Shown: positions 37,337 to 47,223, counted from the stretch's first letter. The stretch is 64,000 nt of DNA from JAIEPM01 sp964546815 (GCA_964546815.1 CAZJLR010000025.1:1-64000), one strand, 5' to 3'. Made by a program: numbers and translations. The notes: generated by a model not told the origin, from the letters alone.

Positions 37337-37983
37337 AGATAGCCCTCAGTCGTTTTCATTTTCCAATTACAACTTTAGGCCCGGGCAATCGAATTGGAAT
37401 TTGGTTTCAAGGTTGCTCAATACGTTGTCCGGGTTGCATCAGTGTTGACACTTGGGAATCGTCAAATCAACATGTTTTGCTTTCAGATTTGATAGATGCA
37501 ATAAGTCCCTGGTTTTCAGAGGCTGATGGGGTCACTATTTCTGGCGGTGAGCCGTTTGATCAAGTTGAGCCCCTTATGCATTTGCTAACTGAAATAAAAT
37601 CGAAAGCAAAAGACCTTGATATTCTGGTTTACTCAGGTTATCCATTCGATAAATTGAAACAACCACTCAACAAAATGAATGGACTGATTGATGTCTTAAT
37701 ATCCGAGCCGTTTCGCATAGATGAAAGTCAAACTTTGGCTCTACGAGGCAGTGATAATCAGCTTCTCCACACGCTGTCTGAGCTAGGCGCAGAGCGGTTT
37801 AGCAAAACGGCGCTTGCAGCGGCGGCAGACAAAAAGACTTTAGACATTATGTTTGACGAGAAAGACACAGTTTGGATTGCAGGTATTCCAAAACGGGGAG
37901 AGCTTCAATCTCTTTCGAAACTGCTTCAACTGCAAGGATTTGATTCAGTCACAACTGAGCACGGCGGAGGGATGTATAAATGA
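37333..37983 (+). CDS. Radical-SAM activase-like protein (NrdG/PflA type)
   Basis: 216 residues. The 4Fe-4S/SAM motif is C28-SIR-C32-PG-C35 in GIWFQGCSIRCPGC, with the SAM-binding GGEP at 71-74. The preceding GPGNRIGIWFQGC form is like NrdG-type glycyl-radical activating enzymes, but no glycyl-radical enzyme is nearby. Residues 75-216 complete a short barrel and a helical tail. It overlaps both neighbours by 4 bases (ATGA at each end), so it is tightly tied to the AAA+ and helicase genes. The natural substrate is unknown; a modification of a partner protein or nucleic acid is inference. Confidence 0.85.
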   Translation: MKIALSRFHFPITTLGPGNRIGIWFQGCSIRCPGCISVDTWESSNQHVLLSDLIDAISPWFSEADGVTISGGEPFDQVEPLMHLLTEIKSKAKDLDILVYSGYPFDKLKQPLNKMNGLIDVLISEPFRIDESQTLALRGSDNQLLHTLSELGAERFSKTALAAAADKKTLDIMFDEKDTVWIAGIPKRGELQSLSKLLQLQGFDSVTTEHGGGMYK

Positions 37984-40900
37984 GTCAAAAACTAGTACGC
38001 CTTTGCCCTAAGTGCCAGAGTGAACGTCCGGCAAGCGAGTCTTCATGCGAAGGCGACTTTCATGGAAGAAGTTGTGATTGGAATTTGCTCGACCTTCCCT
38101 TGTTGCTCGAGGGTTCGTCGACGTCTCAAAGTGTTTCCAGAACGGAAGCAAACAACGCTGCACAGAATCTGCCTTCTTTAAGTGTGTCTACATCGTTTTG
38201 TCAAAATGGACACGCTCTTGATGCCGGAGATCTTATTTGCCTTATTTGCGGCGCAGGGTTATCTTCCACTCCTGGCAGAAACATCGTAGATAATGCCAGC
38301 GAAGAAAGCCAAGGTACCCAACAAATAATTGGCGAATGGCGAATTCTTTCAATCTTACCTTCAAGGTCGAAGCATTCAACGCGATATCGTGTTGAGCGTA
38401 TTGATGGCAGCAGTTCGATGCCTTATGTGATGGTTTTATACAAATTGGGTGTAGAGCCAGAGCGTACTGTTTATCCGATGCTTGCAAAAATGCCGGAACG
38501 CAGTGTCTCAATGTTAGTGGCAGAGGGCATTGATAGTGGCTGCGCTTTTGAAATTTGGCATGAATGGTCTGAGAAAACTCTTGAAGATCTTATTTCTAGT
38601 AAGCTATCTTCGTTGACTTTGAGAGCACTGGTTGAGAGCCTTGGACCTTTGCTGGCAAACTTGAGTATTTCAGGACTGCGTCATAGAGATTTGCGCCCCT
38701 GTAATATCTCGGTATGTTCGGAAAATCCACTTCAACTTTCAATAAATGGTTTCTCTTCGGCGCTTTTGTCTGACTTTGATCTTGAGGTAGTCTCCCCGCT
38801 CGATAGCACCAGATATACCGCTCCTGAGACTTTAGGCGGAGGTGTTAGCTCGGCCTCCGATTGGTGGAGCCTGGGAATGATTTTGCTTGAGATTGCTACC
38901 AACGGAAAGTGTTTTGAGGGCGTAAATGAAAATGCTTTCTTGATTCATGTGGTGACAACCGGTGTTGCTTTGCCGCCAGAACTAAATCGTGCTGATAGGG
39001 CTCTGCTTAGAGGACTCCTGGACAGAAACCCGCATAAACGCTGGCAATGGCGTGAGCTCAAAAATTGGCTTGAAGGAGAATTTGAAGAAACTGCTGATGA
39101 AAATGAGCGCATTGCAGAATCTGACGATGGTGCCATCATTACTCTTTCTGGTAAAGCCTATCGTAAACCAGAACGCTTTGCCTTAGCTGCCGCAGAAGCT
39201 CAACATTGGAATGAGGCCTCAAGCCTTTTGTTGAGGGGAGTGCTTTGCACCTGGCTTGAAGAAATTTCGGCTGACCCAGACATTTTGGCTGCTGTGCGAA
39301 ATGTTTTGGCAGATGTTTCACTAGATGATGATCTCAAACTAGCATTCGTCCTTATCTATCTAAATAGCAACATGCCGTTTTCACTGCGTGGTGAAATTGT
39401 AAATCCGGCATGGTTGCTATCAAACGCAGAGTCTGCAAGCAGCTTACTCCATTCTGCAGTGGCAAAACGTTTTCGCCAGATGGACCGCGAAGCCTGGTTG
39501 CAAAAACTGAGTGAACGAGCTGATTCAACAAAGAAGCGAATTGCCGAGTGCGATCTTTCACACGATGAAGAACGATTGCAAGTAGCTCTTTTGTCTACTT
39601 CGAAAAGAAATCTTGAGTCTGAATGGAGTCGCAAGCGAGCAATCTTTCCCGACTCTGAGCATGAGTTGATTTTATCTTTGCTCGAGCGAAAGAACTTGAG
39701 CGAAGAAGACCTCATCATTCTATTGAGTGCAACCCCTAGTAACTTTATTCTTGCTGAGCAAGTAATAGAAAAGGCAAACAAGCTTGCCTCGCAGGTTAAG
39801 GGAATTAAAATTGAAAGTGCAACAGCCTCATCTTTTCTCAGCCTTTCTCGCAGCCAAATCTATGAAGAAATAGACGCGCGCATTGCTGGCTTTGCTCGCT
39901 GTGGTTTAGATGCTGTTGATAGCTGGGCCGATACATACCGTCTGGAAAAGCGTATTTCATTAGAGCGCTGCCTGGTATTGCTGGCTGTGCCGAAAGAATT
40001 ATGGAAAGAGCCTGCAAAACAGCAATATATTACTGAGATATTGAAGTTTGGCGAGCGCCGAATCATGGCGACCATAAATCAAGGTCCGCTCGTTCTTTTG
40101 CGCATATCTCGCAGTTCCAGTACTCTCGACATATCAGAATTAGGCACAGCCAGGTTAACGGCTGACAAAATTTTAGAGCGATTGTTAGCAAGAAACTCGC
40201 AGTCGATTGAGTTGGATCCCGAAGTATTCGATGCTATTCCGACGTTAGAGCGCCGTGTTCGGGGGCTGGTTCAGAAGACAACAATATTCAGACGAGACAC
40301 CGGCAAACATGGGCTTTTCTTAGGCTTCCCATTTGTGGTAATGAAGTCTAGAGCTACCGATGAAAACAAGACGAAACTTCGCGTAGCTCCGATTCTCCTT
40401 TTTCCTGTGCGTATTGACACCCAAATTGGTACCAGAGGAAAAGTAACTATAGCAAGCAGCCCTGACAGCGATGAGGTCAGGCTTAATCCCGCTCTTGCAG
40501 GTATTTTGAATTTAACGGCTAAAGATGAAGAGCGATGGAAAGAAGCTCTCGATGAAATCATGAGTCGCTCAACCATTACTCCTCGTGACCTCATCGACGT
40601 GTTTCGTCAGCTTTGTCCTACAAAAGATACCCGATTGCAAAATGTGCCAGGCAAAGATGTTGTCGCCGAATTAGGCAAAGCGTTTTTGTCATATTCTGCC
40701 GCGTTGTTTCACTGCGATTTTGCAGGTAAGGCCGTTGCAGATGATTTAAGAAATATTTGCGGACGACCAATTACCGGAACCGCTCTTGAACTGGCATTGC
40801 GCGTAACAAACGAAAGAGAAAATGAGCCCAGTGATGAATCAACTGCCAGCCCTAGCTTTGATGTCGCTGATTATTCAGTTATCGCCGCTGACCCGTCTCA

Positions 40901-43900
40901 AGAAATTGCAGTACAACAATCGCGCTTGAGTCAGGGGCTTCATATTGAAGGACCACCGGGCACAGGGAAAAGCCAAACAATCGTCAACATTATTGCCGAT
41001 TGTATTGCTAGAAATGAAACAGCTCTGGTTATTTGCCAGAAACAGGCCGCTTTGAGCGTAGTTGAAAAACGCTTGAAGGCTGAAGGTCTTGGTAAAAGAC
41101 TTTTCTACATAACAGATGTATCTAAAGATCGCCAATCGGTCATCCGCCAATTGCGCGAACAGTTGGAAGAACGCAGCGCAGGTCACGGCGCGCCTCTAGT
41201 ACAAATTAGAAAAGAACGCAGCAGCTTGATGAACCGCCTTCAGTCAATTGACGGTGAGCTGAACAAACATCACTCAGCTGTTCATAATATCTATGAAGAA
41301 ATTGGACTTAGCTATAGAAGTATTTTGTCCGAACTCATAAAGCTTGAATCTGCTGAGAGCGACCCGATTAAGTTGCCACGTTTGAGGACGATTCTCAAAG
41401 ACGATGACAACGCTTCTGTCTCTGCGCTTGCAGAGGAGTGCGCTTCGATTGCGAAGTTGTGGTTAGAGTCAAAATTCGAGAATTCACCACTTCAAGATCT
41501 CAAACTGTTCTCACCTGATGATGCTGATGCCATTTTGATTAAGGATGAATTTGCTCGATTTGTTCAAGCCGAGGAATTCAGATATAAGACGCTGAGTGAT
41601 TATCCTAAATCAGCAGATGTCGACGACATTACTGTGTACGTGAGCTGGCTAAAGGAAAACGAAGACTATATTCGTGATATTCAAAAAGATGTTCGGGTTA
41701 ACCTATCAAAATGGGTTTCTAATTTCTTTCCTGATGAATCCTCCAGCAGTTCTGCCGGTAGCGATGCGATTTTGACCCTAAGGCATATTTCTGAAGCCTT
41801 ATCTGAGTTGAATAAAAGCGACTATTCTGCTCAACTTTTTGCGCCCATCGCAGAGTTAGCTCAGGATGCGCTGCGAAAGAAAATAGCCATGGCAAAATCG
41901 GCTACCAGTGTAGGCGGTTTCTTTACCCAGATAAATCCTGTACGTGCGCTGAATAGGCTTCAACTGCGCAATTATCTAAATTCATTGGAATATCCTTCGG
42001 GCGATAAAGGCATGCTTGAATTTTTGCGTGCTGCCATGCTGGAAAAAGATATGCGCAGAAGCCGACAACAGTTTGAAGAAGTTTGTCGCCTTTTGCGGGT
42101 AGAGTCGTCGAATATGCCATTAGACCTCGAGAAACTTCAAAATGCTGTGTCGATTTTGCTGTCGCAGCTAACTCCTGTGGCGGAGCTGTCATCAAAGCTG
42201 CGATCTTGTCCTTTGCCCACTGATGCGCGCGATTTTGCCAAACGCGCCGAGCCGGCCGCTTTTGATGAATTCAGCACTTTGCTCAAAGGCGTTATCAAAA
42301 GGCATGCGGCAAAAACAGATTGTCTGAACAAACTAAATCGCCTGGCAGATTGGTTTGACGATGAGTGGATGCAAGCTCAAAAGAAAGTCATATCTGCCGG
42401 CAGAGGAAACATTGAGGCTGTCCGTCATTTGCAGAGAGCTTTGCAAACTCTAGTTCCATACCAGGAATTTCGCTTGAGAGCAAAATCACTGAGCTCTAAA
42501 GCAATGGAAATATTTGCTGCTCTTCGTGAGCGTGAGGACGAGCTGATACCTTATTCTGAATCAGATCTAGGAACTAGAATTCGCATGTTCATCAGGCGCG
42601 AAGCTTGTTTGTCCTGGAAGAGTCAACTTGAAACTAAAGAGCCAGCACTTACAATTCCAAAAGATGAAATCAATTATAAGGTTAAGAGTCTTGCTGAATC
42701 TGATGAACACCTTCGAAGATTGAATCGCCAGATTTTGGCAGAACCAGCGCCAGAAGCTACGATTGCGCCTGCGCGCAAATGGGAAGACATAACTAGACTT
42801 AGCGGAGCGAGAGCTCGTCGTTTAAGAGAGCTGGTATCAAATGGTGAAGAACTTGGGTTGATGAAGCTGAGACCTGTTTGGCTTATGAATCCGGAAACTG
42901 CCAGCCGTTTGTTGCCTCTCACAGCCGGTTTGTTCGACGCGGTAATTTTTGATGAAGCATCTCAGCTACTCGTGGAATACGCGCTGCCGACCCTGTTTAG
43001 AGCAAAACGAGCCATTGTAAGCGGCGATGAAAAGCAGATGCCTCCACCAACATTTTTCGCAGCCAAAGTTCAAAACGACGAGGCTTTGGATTTGGACGAA
43101 GACGAGTTGGACGAGTTATTGCCTCAAGCTGAGCGCGATCGCATTGAAGAAGCATGGAATAGACGTGAAATCAAAGATTGTCCTGACATGCTCAATCTGG
43201 CGTCCGCTGTATTGCCGTCGAGACCACTTCAGATTCACTATAGATCTGAATATAGGGAGCTTATTGCATTTTCGAATTCTGCGTTTTATGCTGGCACACT
43301 CAGCATTCCCACCAAGCGACCTGCTAATGAGGTTAGGAAAGCTCGTCCCATTGAAGTTTACAACGTAAATTCTGCCTATGAAAAACAGGTAAATCGCGGC
43401 GAAGCGCTGAAGGTTGTCGAAATTTTGCAAAAATTCTGGTCTGTGCCGCAGGCAGAAAGACCAACAATAGGCATAGTTTCATTCAACTTAAAACAAGCTG
43501 ATTTGATTGAGGAAGTTCTCGAAGATTTTGCTCTTAGAGATGATAGTTTTAAGGCTGCTTTCGAAGAAGAGACAAACAGATTTGAAGATGGTGAAGATGT
43601 TGGTTTCTTCGTTAAAAATCTAGAGAATGTGCAGGGTGATGAGCGAGACATTATCATCTTCTCGACGACTTTCGGAAAAGATTCTACTGGTCTATTCAGA
43701 CGCAATTTCGGTAAACTTGGCCAACAAGGCGGAGAACGACGTTTGAATGTCGCCATTACTCGCGCCAAGAGAAAAGTCATTTTGGTTACCTCTTTACCTA
43801 ATGAGAAAATTTCAGATTTCTTGACTCGGGGTGGAAGCCCTTCTATTCCGAGAGATTATGTCCAGGCTTATATGGATTATGCCGCCAAGATAAGCAGTGG

Positions 43901-44318
43901 GTCTTTAGATGCGGCTGAGCATGCGCTGGGACGCTTGTCTGCCACCCAGGGGCATCGTTCGCATTTTGACGCGGCACCTCAAGATGCTTTTATAAATGAT
44001 GTTGCGGCATACATTAGAAGTCTGGGATATGAACCGGTGTTGAGGCAGCGCGATGAAAATGATGCATTCAACATTGACATTGCAATTGAAGACCCTAAGA
44101 CAGGGTTATTCGGAATAGGCATAGAGTGCGATGCTCCTCGCCATAAAATTCTCACCAGCGCAAAACACCGTGAAATTTGGAGACAGGCCGTACTTAGTAA
44201 GTCAATCGCGAAGATTCATAGAATAAACTCGCGTGAATGGTACCAAAAACGCGACAAAGAGAAAGAGCTTTTGCGAGATGCAATAGTCGAAGCCCTTCGT
44301 TCGGGAGAGCCTTCGTGA
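37980..44318 (+). CDS. Zinc-ribbon/pseudokinase/SF1 helicase/endonuclease fusion (Mokosh-like)
   Basis: 2112 residues. Two cysteine clusters (~10-35 and ~75-95) look like zinc ribbons. Residues ~115-360 are a protein-kinase fold: HRDLRPCN with D237 and an intact YTAPE...SDWWSLG, but the DFG position reads NGF, and no glycine loop is seen. After a long helical region comes a COG1112-type N-domain (~765-820, LFLGFPFVV...LRVAPILLFPV), then an SF1 helicase: Walker A GPPGTGKS (991-998), a long coiled-coil insert, DEAS (1658-1661) with GDEKQMPPP, and motif VI RLNVAITRAKRK (R1928). Residues ~2010-2110 are a restriction-endonuclease-type domain (D2033, E2049-C-D2051). Kinase plus COG1112 helicase is the make-up of Mokosh MkoA; the endonuclease tail and neighbours differ. 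It likely recognises and degrades foreign nucleic acid. Confidence 0.85.
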   Translation: MSQKLVRLCPKCQSERPASESSCEGDFHGRSCDWNLLDLPLLLEGSSTSQSVSRTEANNAAQNLPSLSVSTSFCQNGHALDAGDLICLICGAGLSSTPGRNIVDNASEESQGTQQIIGEWRILSILPSRSKHSTRYRVERIDGSSSMPYVMVLYKLGVEPERTVYPMLAKMPERSVSMLVAEGIDSGCAFEIWHEWSEKTLEDLISSKLSSLTLRALVESLGPLLANLSISGLRHRDLRPCNISVCSENPLQLSINGFSSALLSDFDLEVVSPLDSTRYTAPETLGGGVSSASDWWSLGMILLEIATNGKCFEGVNENAFLIHVVTTGVALPPELNRADRALLRGLLDRNPHKRWQWRELKNWLEGEFEETADENERIAESDDGAIITLSGKAYRKPERFALAAAEAQHWNEASSLLLRGVLCTWLEEISADPDILAAVRNVLADVSLDDDLKLAFVLIYLNSNMPFSLRGEIVNPAWLLSNAESASSLLHSAVAKRFRQMDREAWLQKLSERADSTKKRIAECDLSHDEERLQVALLSTSKRNLESEWSRKRAIFPDSEHELILSLLERKNLSEEDLIILLSATPSNFILAEQVIEKANKLASQVKGIKIESATASSFLSLSRSQIYEEIDARIAGFARCGLDAVDSWADTYRLEKRISLERCLVLLAVPKELWKEPAKQQYITEILKFGERRIMATINQGPLVLLRISRSSSTLDISELGTARLTADKILERLLARNSQSIELDPEVFDAIPTLERRVRGLVQKTTIFRRDTGKHGLFLGFPFVVMKSRATDENKTKLRVAPILLFPVRIDTQIGTRGKVTIASSPDSDEVRLNPALAGILNLTAKDEERWKEALDEIMSRSTITPRDLIDVFRQLCPTKDTRLQNVPGKDVVAELGKAFLSYSAALFHCDFAGKAVADDLRNICGRPITGTALELALRVTNERENEPSDESTASPSFDVADYSVIAADPSQEIAVQQSRLSQGLHIEGPPGTGKSQTIVNIIADCIARNETALVICQKQAALSVVEKRLKAEGLGKRLFYITDVSKDRQSVIRQLREQLEERSAGHGAPLVQIRKERSSLMNRLQSIDGELNKHHSAVHNIYEEIGLSYRSILSELIKLESAESDPIKLPRLRTILKDDDNASVSALAEECASIAKLWLESKFENSPLQDLKLFSPDDADAILIKDEFARFVQAEEFRYKTLSDYPKSADVDDITVYVSWLKENEDYIRDIQKDVRVNLSKWVSNFFPDESSSSSAGSDAILTLRHISEALSELNKSDYSAQLFAPIAELAQDALRKKIAMAKSATSVGGFFTQINPVRALNRLQLRNYLNSLEYPSGDKGMLEFLRAAMLEKDMRRSRQQFEEVCRLLRVESSNMPLDLEKLQNAVSILLSQLTPVAELSSKLRSCPLPTDARDFAKRAEPAAFDEFSTLLKGVIKRHAAKTDCLNKLNRLADWFDDEWMQAQKKVISAGRGNIEAVRHLQRALQTLVPYQEFRLRAKSLSSKAMEIFAALREREDELIPYSESDLGTRIRMFIRREACLSWKSQLETKEPALTIPKDEINYKVKSLAESDEHLRRLNRQILAEPAPEATIAPARKWEDITRLSGARARRLRELVSNGEELGLMKLRPVWLMNPETASRLLPLTAGLFDAVIFDEASQLLVEYALPTLFRAKRAIVSGDEKQMPPPTFFAAKVQNDEALDLDEDELDELLPQAERDRIEEAWNRREIKDCPDMLNLASAVLPSRPLQIHYRSEYRELIAFSNSAFYAGTLSIPTKRPANEVRKARPIEVYNVNSAYEKQVNRGEALKVVEILQKFWSVPQAERPTIGIVSFNLKQADLIEEVLEDFALRDDSFKAAFEEETNRFEDGEDVGFFVKNLENVQGDERDIIIFSTTFGKDSTGLFRRNFGKLGQQGGERRLNVAITRAKRKVILVTSLPNEKISDFLTRGGSPSIPRDYVQAYMDYAAKISSGSLDAAEHALGRLSATQGHRSHFDAAPQDAFINDVAAYIRSLGYEPVLRQRDENDAFNIDIAIEDPKTGLFGIGIECDAPRHKILTSAKHREIWRQAVLSKSIAKIHRINSREWYQKRDKEKELLRDAIVEALRSGEPS

Positions 44319-45688
44319 GCGGACCAAAGGTTGTTATCGTCAGGTCACCTGCTGAGTTGCAGCGAGAGAAAGAGCAGCGGTTACGTTTGTTTGCTGCAAT
44401 GAGCAAAGAATGGCAAGACTGCTTAGAGCTGGCAGGTGAATTGTCCGATGACAAAGTTCAGAGTCTTGAGAAACGTGCCAAAGAATTGTCTGACGCTTTT
44501 TCTGTTGGGCATGACTTTGGCATTGAGAAAATTGACCGTGAACTTAGCTTCCTCAAAGCTGAAATTGAAAGACTCAGATCTGAAGCAGTACATCGTCTTG
44601 CTAAACAAAGGCAAAGAGCTCGTTCATTAGAAAATACTGCTCGCCATTTGCTGAAGAATCAGAGTGGCTTGAGCCGTGACTCCAGGGCAACAATGGAGCA
44701 CATAATCAAGAATGCGCGCAATTCGTCTCAATCTGATTTGCTATCGATGGATCGAGATTTGAGTCGTGTTATGAACGATTTATTGAAAGTAAAAGAGTCA
44801 GCGCCCGATTACAAGCTCGATTCTGAGTTCGTTCAAAATTTATCGAAAGATCTCTCAGCACCAAGTCAATATACTGCACCTTCGGTCGAGCTTCCCGAAA
44901 AGCAAAATCAAATCGATTTGTTGATTGCTGAGATTCAGCTGCTGAAGGATGCGCCCTCGCTAAAATTATTCACTGAGCGAGCCATACAAATCGAAGAAGT
45001 TGAGGACACTGCTCGGCGTCAACTTTTGATAGATTCACTTCTTATTGATCTTTCTAGACATTGCAAAGATCTCAAAAGTCGACAGGAGGCAACTAGAATT
45101 TTCAACAAGCTCAAAGAAGAACTTGTAAACCTTCCTGATTCAAGCTGCGATCAGCTGAAGAGCAAAATCGAGCTTGCCTCAGAAAGTGAAGATCTTAAAA
45201 CTGCTCAACTCTTAGAGAAGGAACTTCAAGAGTGCGCGAAAAATGCGGCTTTACGCAAAGATTCTTTTGAAAAGCGAAAAGCAATTTTGTCTGGTTTCGC
45301 GGCATTAGGATACGAAGTTAAGGAGGGGATGGCTACTGGGTGGGCTCAAGATGGTCGTATTGTGATCTCAAAGAAAAACCATCCAGAGTTGGGAATCGAA
45401 ATTGGCTCTACTGATACGGTAGAGCGCGTTCAGATGCGTGCTGTTGCTGTGTCTAATGCTAACGAAATTCGAGACCCTGGCGATGACTCTCAGGTAGAGA
45501 CTGAATGGTGCTCTGAATTATCAAAAATACGAAAAGTGTTAGAAGAATCTGGTCATGAAACCAGAATTGAAACTGCTTTGCCCGCCGGTTCGACTCCTCT
45601 AAAAGTAGTAAAGCCTAAAGTGTGGGTCGACCAGGAAACTGAAGAGTCAGAACAGGTGCTCAAGAAAAAACAGATGCGTTTTCTCTAA
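44315..45688 (+). CDS. Coiled-coil protein of the defence-like cluster
   Basis: 457 residues from a GTG whose GTGA overlaps the stop of the helicase gene; GGGAG lies seven bases upstream, so translation is coupled. Most of the protein (~10-340) is charged helix with long coiled-coil stretches. The C-terminal ~115 residues form a small alpha/beta domain (AALGYEVKEGMATGWAQDGR, then IGIEIGSTDTVERVQMRAV-like strands) that I do not recognise. No catalytic motif. It is probably a structural, sensor or adaptor subunit. A longer reading from 44237 exists but lies inside the previous gene without a ribosome binding site. Confidence 0.75.
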   Translation: MSGPKVVIVRSPAELQREKEQRLRLFAAMSKEWQDCLELAGELSDDKVQSLEKRAKELSDAFSVGHDFGIEKIDRELSFLKAEIERLRSEAVHRLAKQRQRARSLENTARHLLKNQSGLSRDSRATMEHIIKNARNSSQSDLLSMDRDLSRVMNDLLKVKESAPDYKLDSEFVQNLSKDLSAPSQYTAPSVELPEKQNQIDLLIAEIQLLKDAPSLKLFTERAIQIEEVEDTARRQLLIDSLLIDLSRHCKDLKSRQEATRIFNKLKEELVNLPDSSCDQLKSKIELASESEDLKTAQLLEKELQECAKNAALRKDSFEKRKAILSGFAALGYEVKEGMATGWAQDGRIVISKKNHPELGIEIGSTDTVERVQMRAVAVSNANEIRDPGDDSQVETEWCSELSKIRKVLEESGHETRIETALPAGSTPLKVVKPKVWVDQETEESEQVLKKKQMRFL

Positions 45689-45729
45689 AAAGGAATTGGT
45701 GGCAGGCTCTTGCTAAATAAAAGGTTGAA

Positions 45730-47223
45730 ATGGTAGACGAAAAAAGAAAACAGCTTTTAATGCAGTTGCTGCTGAAAGAAGGTCAAAGCGAAATAGCGCT
45801 GAATGATCTTGGGCAGTCGAAACTTTTGTCGTTTATCCGAAAAACAGAGTCAATTATTGCTGGAGACAATGTTAGCGCTCCAGTCGTAATTTATTGGTCG
45901 AGTGCTGATGTTTCATGGCTGCTGCCCAATCGGCTTGATTTTAAGCGGTTTGCGCAATCAACCTTATGTACCTCAAGCTTCTCAGAACATCGTGGGGATG
46001 CGCATGAGGAATTTTTCTTTCTTGTTCAAAGTCTTGGACTTTCAATTGTTTTGTATGGAGCTGTAAGCGACAATTCGCTTGCAGGACCTATTTTTCAATG
46101 TGCTTGCTCCATTGAACCAGCCATCGTCAAGCGTGCGTTTCAAGTAGTCAGCCCGTATTTAGAGTTTATCGATCCACCTGAGTCAGACAGGGCGGATGCA
46201 GCATTGAAACAACTTGGACTGCCGACAACGTCGGCTCAGGTAGCTGAGTCAATTAAGCAAGCACTTTTTGAAATAAAGGGCGCTGCACTGAAAACTTCGG
46301 ATGAAACAAGCGTCGAACATTCCAAAGTCATTGCAGATTCTGCTGGAATTATCGAGGAAACTGGCACGAATGAGGAAGAGTTTTGGAGTCGTATCGCAAA
46401 CAGCTATCCGTATCCAGTTGCGTATCCATACAGGACTCTCGAAAGCCTAACAAATGCTTCCGAAAAATACAAAGAGCAGCTAAGGCTGGTTGAGAATTTA
46501 CTTGCATTTGTCGCCGGTCTATCTCTCGCTATTAGCGCGCAGAACAATCCGAAATTACTTTCGGACTTGAAAGATTGTATTGTGTCCGGCGTTTCGGCTG
46601 GGCATTGGCGAGAGCTAATTCGTAAGTGTACAGTTGCATGGAAGGGGTCGCCTGCAAAAGATATTCCATTGGCAAGAGCGATCATGGGCTTGCGAATAGA
46701 ACAAGTGGGCAAGGGCTTCGGCAAAGATATCGAGCTTTTAATTCGTTCTCGCAATGATTTTGCACACCACCGAGGCCCCACTGCTGAGTCACAAATAGAA
46801 CGCGAGTCAGTCAAGATTGCAGAGCTGTTGCGAGACAGTATGGACCTGGTTTCCTTCTTATGCGAGTTTCCTGTCAAAATCGTTAAAGCCATTGATGTTT
46901 TACCTTCAGGTCGAATCAAAATGACTTGTCTGAAAGCCACTGGAGATCATCCTGCTCTGCGGCAAGAGGAACTCTACCTTGACCGCGGTTTTCCGAAGGG
47001 ACAGCTTATTGTGAATGCTGGACAGAATCAGTGGTTGTCGCTGCATCCTTTCATTTCGCAAGAGATTTGTTCTCAATGTGGTTCTATGGAAATTTATCTT
47101 CTGGACAAGTGGAAATACGACAAAAACCAGATTCAACTCAGAAGTTTTGAGCGTGGACATATCGAGCAATCGACCTCAGCATCAGACGCACTCAAATCTA
47201 TGATGAGTAGCGTAAGTGCTTGA
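45730..47223 (+). CDS. HEPN-motif protein of the defence-like cluster
   Basis: 497 residues; ATG at 45730 with AAGG five bases upstream, 41 bases after the previous stop. Residues ~50-140 form an alpha/beta domain faintly like the DICT sensor domain of cyanobacterial signalling proteins (weak). Residues ~245-390 are helical and carry R341-N-D-F-A-H346-H, which fits the HEPN ribonuclease motif RN(x3)H in the expected helix context. A CSQCG pair (~435-440) and a beta C-terminus follow. HEPN domains in conflict systems usually cut RNA when triggered; here this would make the protein the candidate effector. The motif alone does not prove activity. Confidence 0.7.
   Translation: MVDEKRKQLLMQLLLKEGQSEIALNDLGQSKLLSFIRKTESIIAGDNVSAPVVIYWSSADVSWLLPNRLDFKRFAQSTLCTSSFSEHRGDAHEEFFFLVQSLGLSIVLYGAVSDNSLAGPIFQCACSIEPAIVKRAFQVVSPYLEFIDPPESDRADAALKQLGLPTTSAQVAESIKQALFEIKGAALKTSDETSVEHSKVIADSAGIIEETGTNEEEFWSRIANSYPYPVAYPYRTLESLTNASEKYKEQLRLVENLLAFVAGLSLAISAQNNPKLLSDLKDCIVSGVSAGHWRELIRKCTVAWKGSPAKDIPLARAIMGLRIEQVGKGFGKDIELLIRSRNDFAHHRGPTAESQIERESVKIAELLRDSMDLVSFLCEFPVKIVKAIDVLPSGRIKMTCLKATGDHPALRQEELYLDRGFPKGQLIVNAGQNQWLSLHPFISQEICSQCGSMEIYLLDKWKYDKNQIQLRSFERGHIEQSTSASDALKSMMSSVSA

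Noticed and set aside
37333..37983. Calling the radical-SAM gene nrdG
   Set aside because: There is no nrdD nearby and the operon context points elsewhere; only the superfamily can be supported.
44237..44314. Upstream extension of the coiled-coil gene
   Set aside because: It lies inside the end of the helicase gene, has no ribosome binding site, and the GTG at 44315 has a GTGA overlap with GGGAG upstream.
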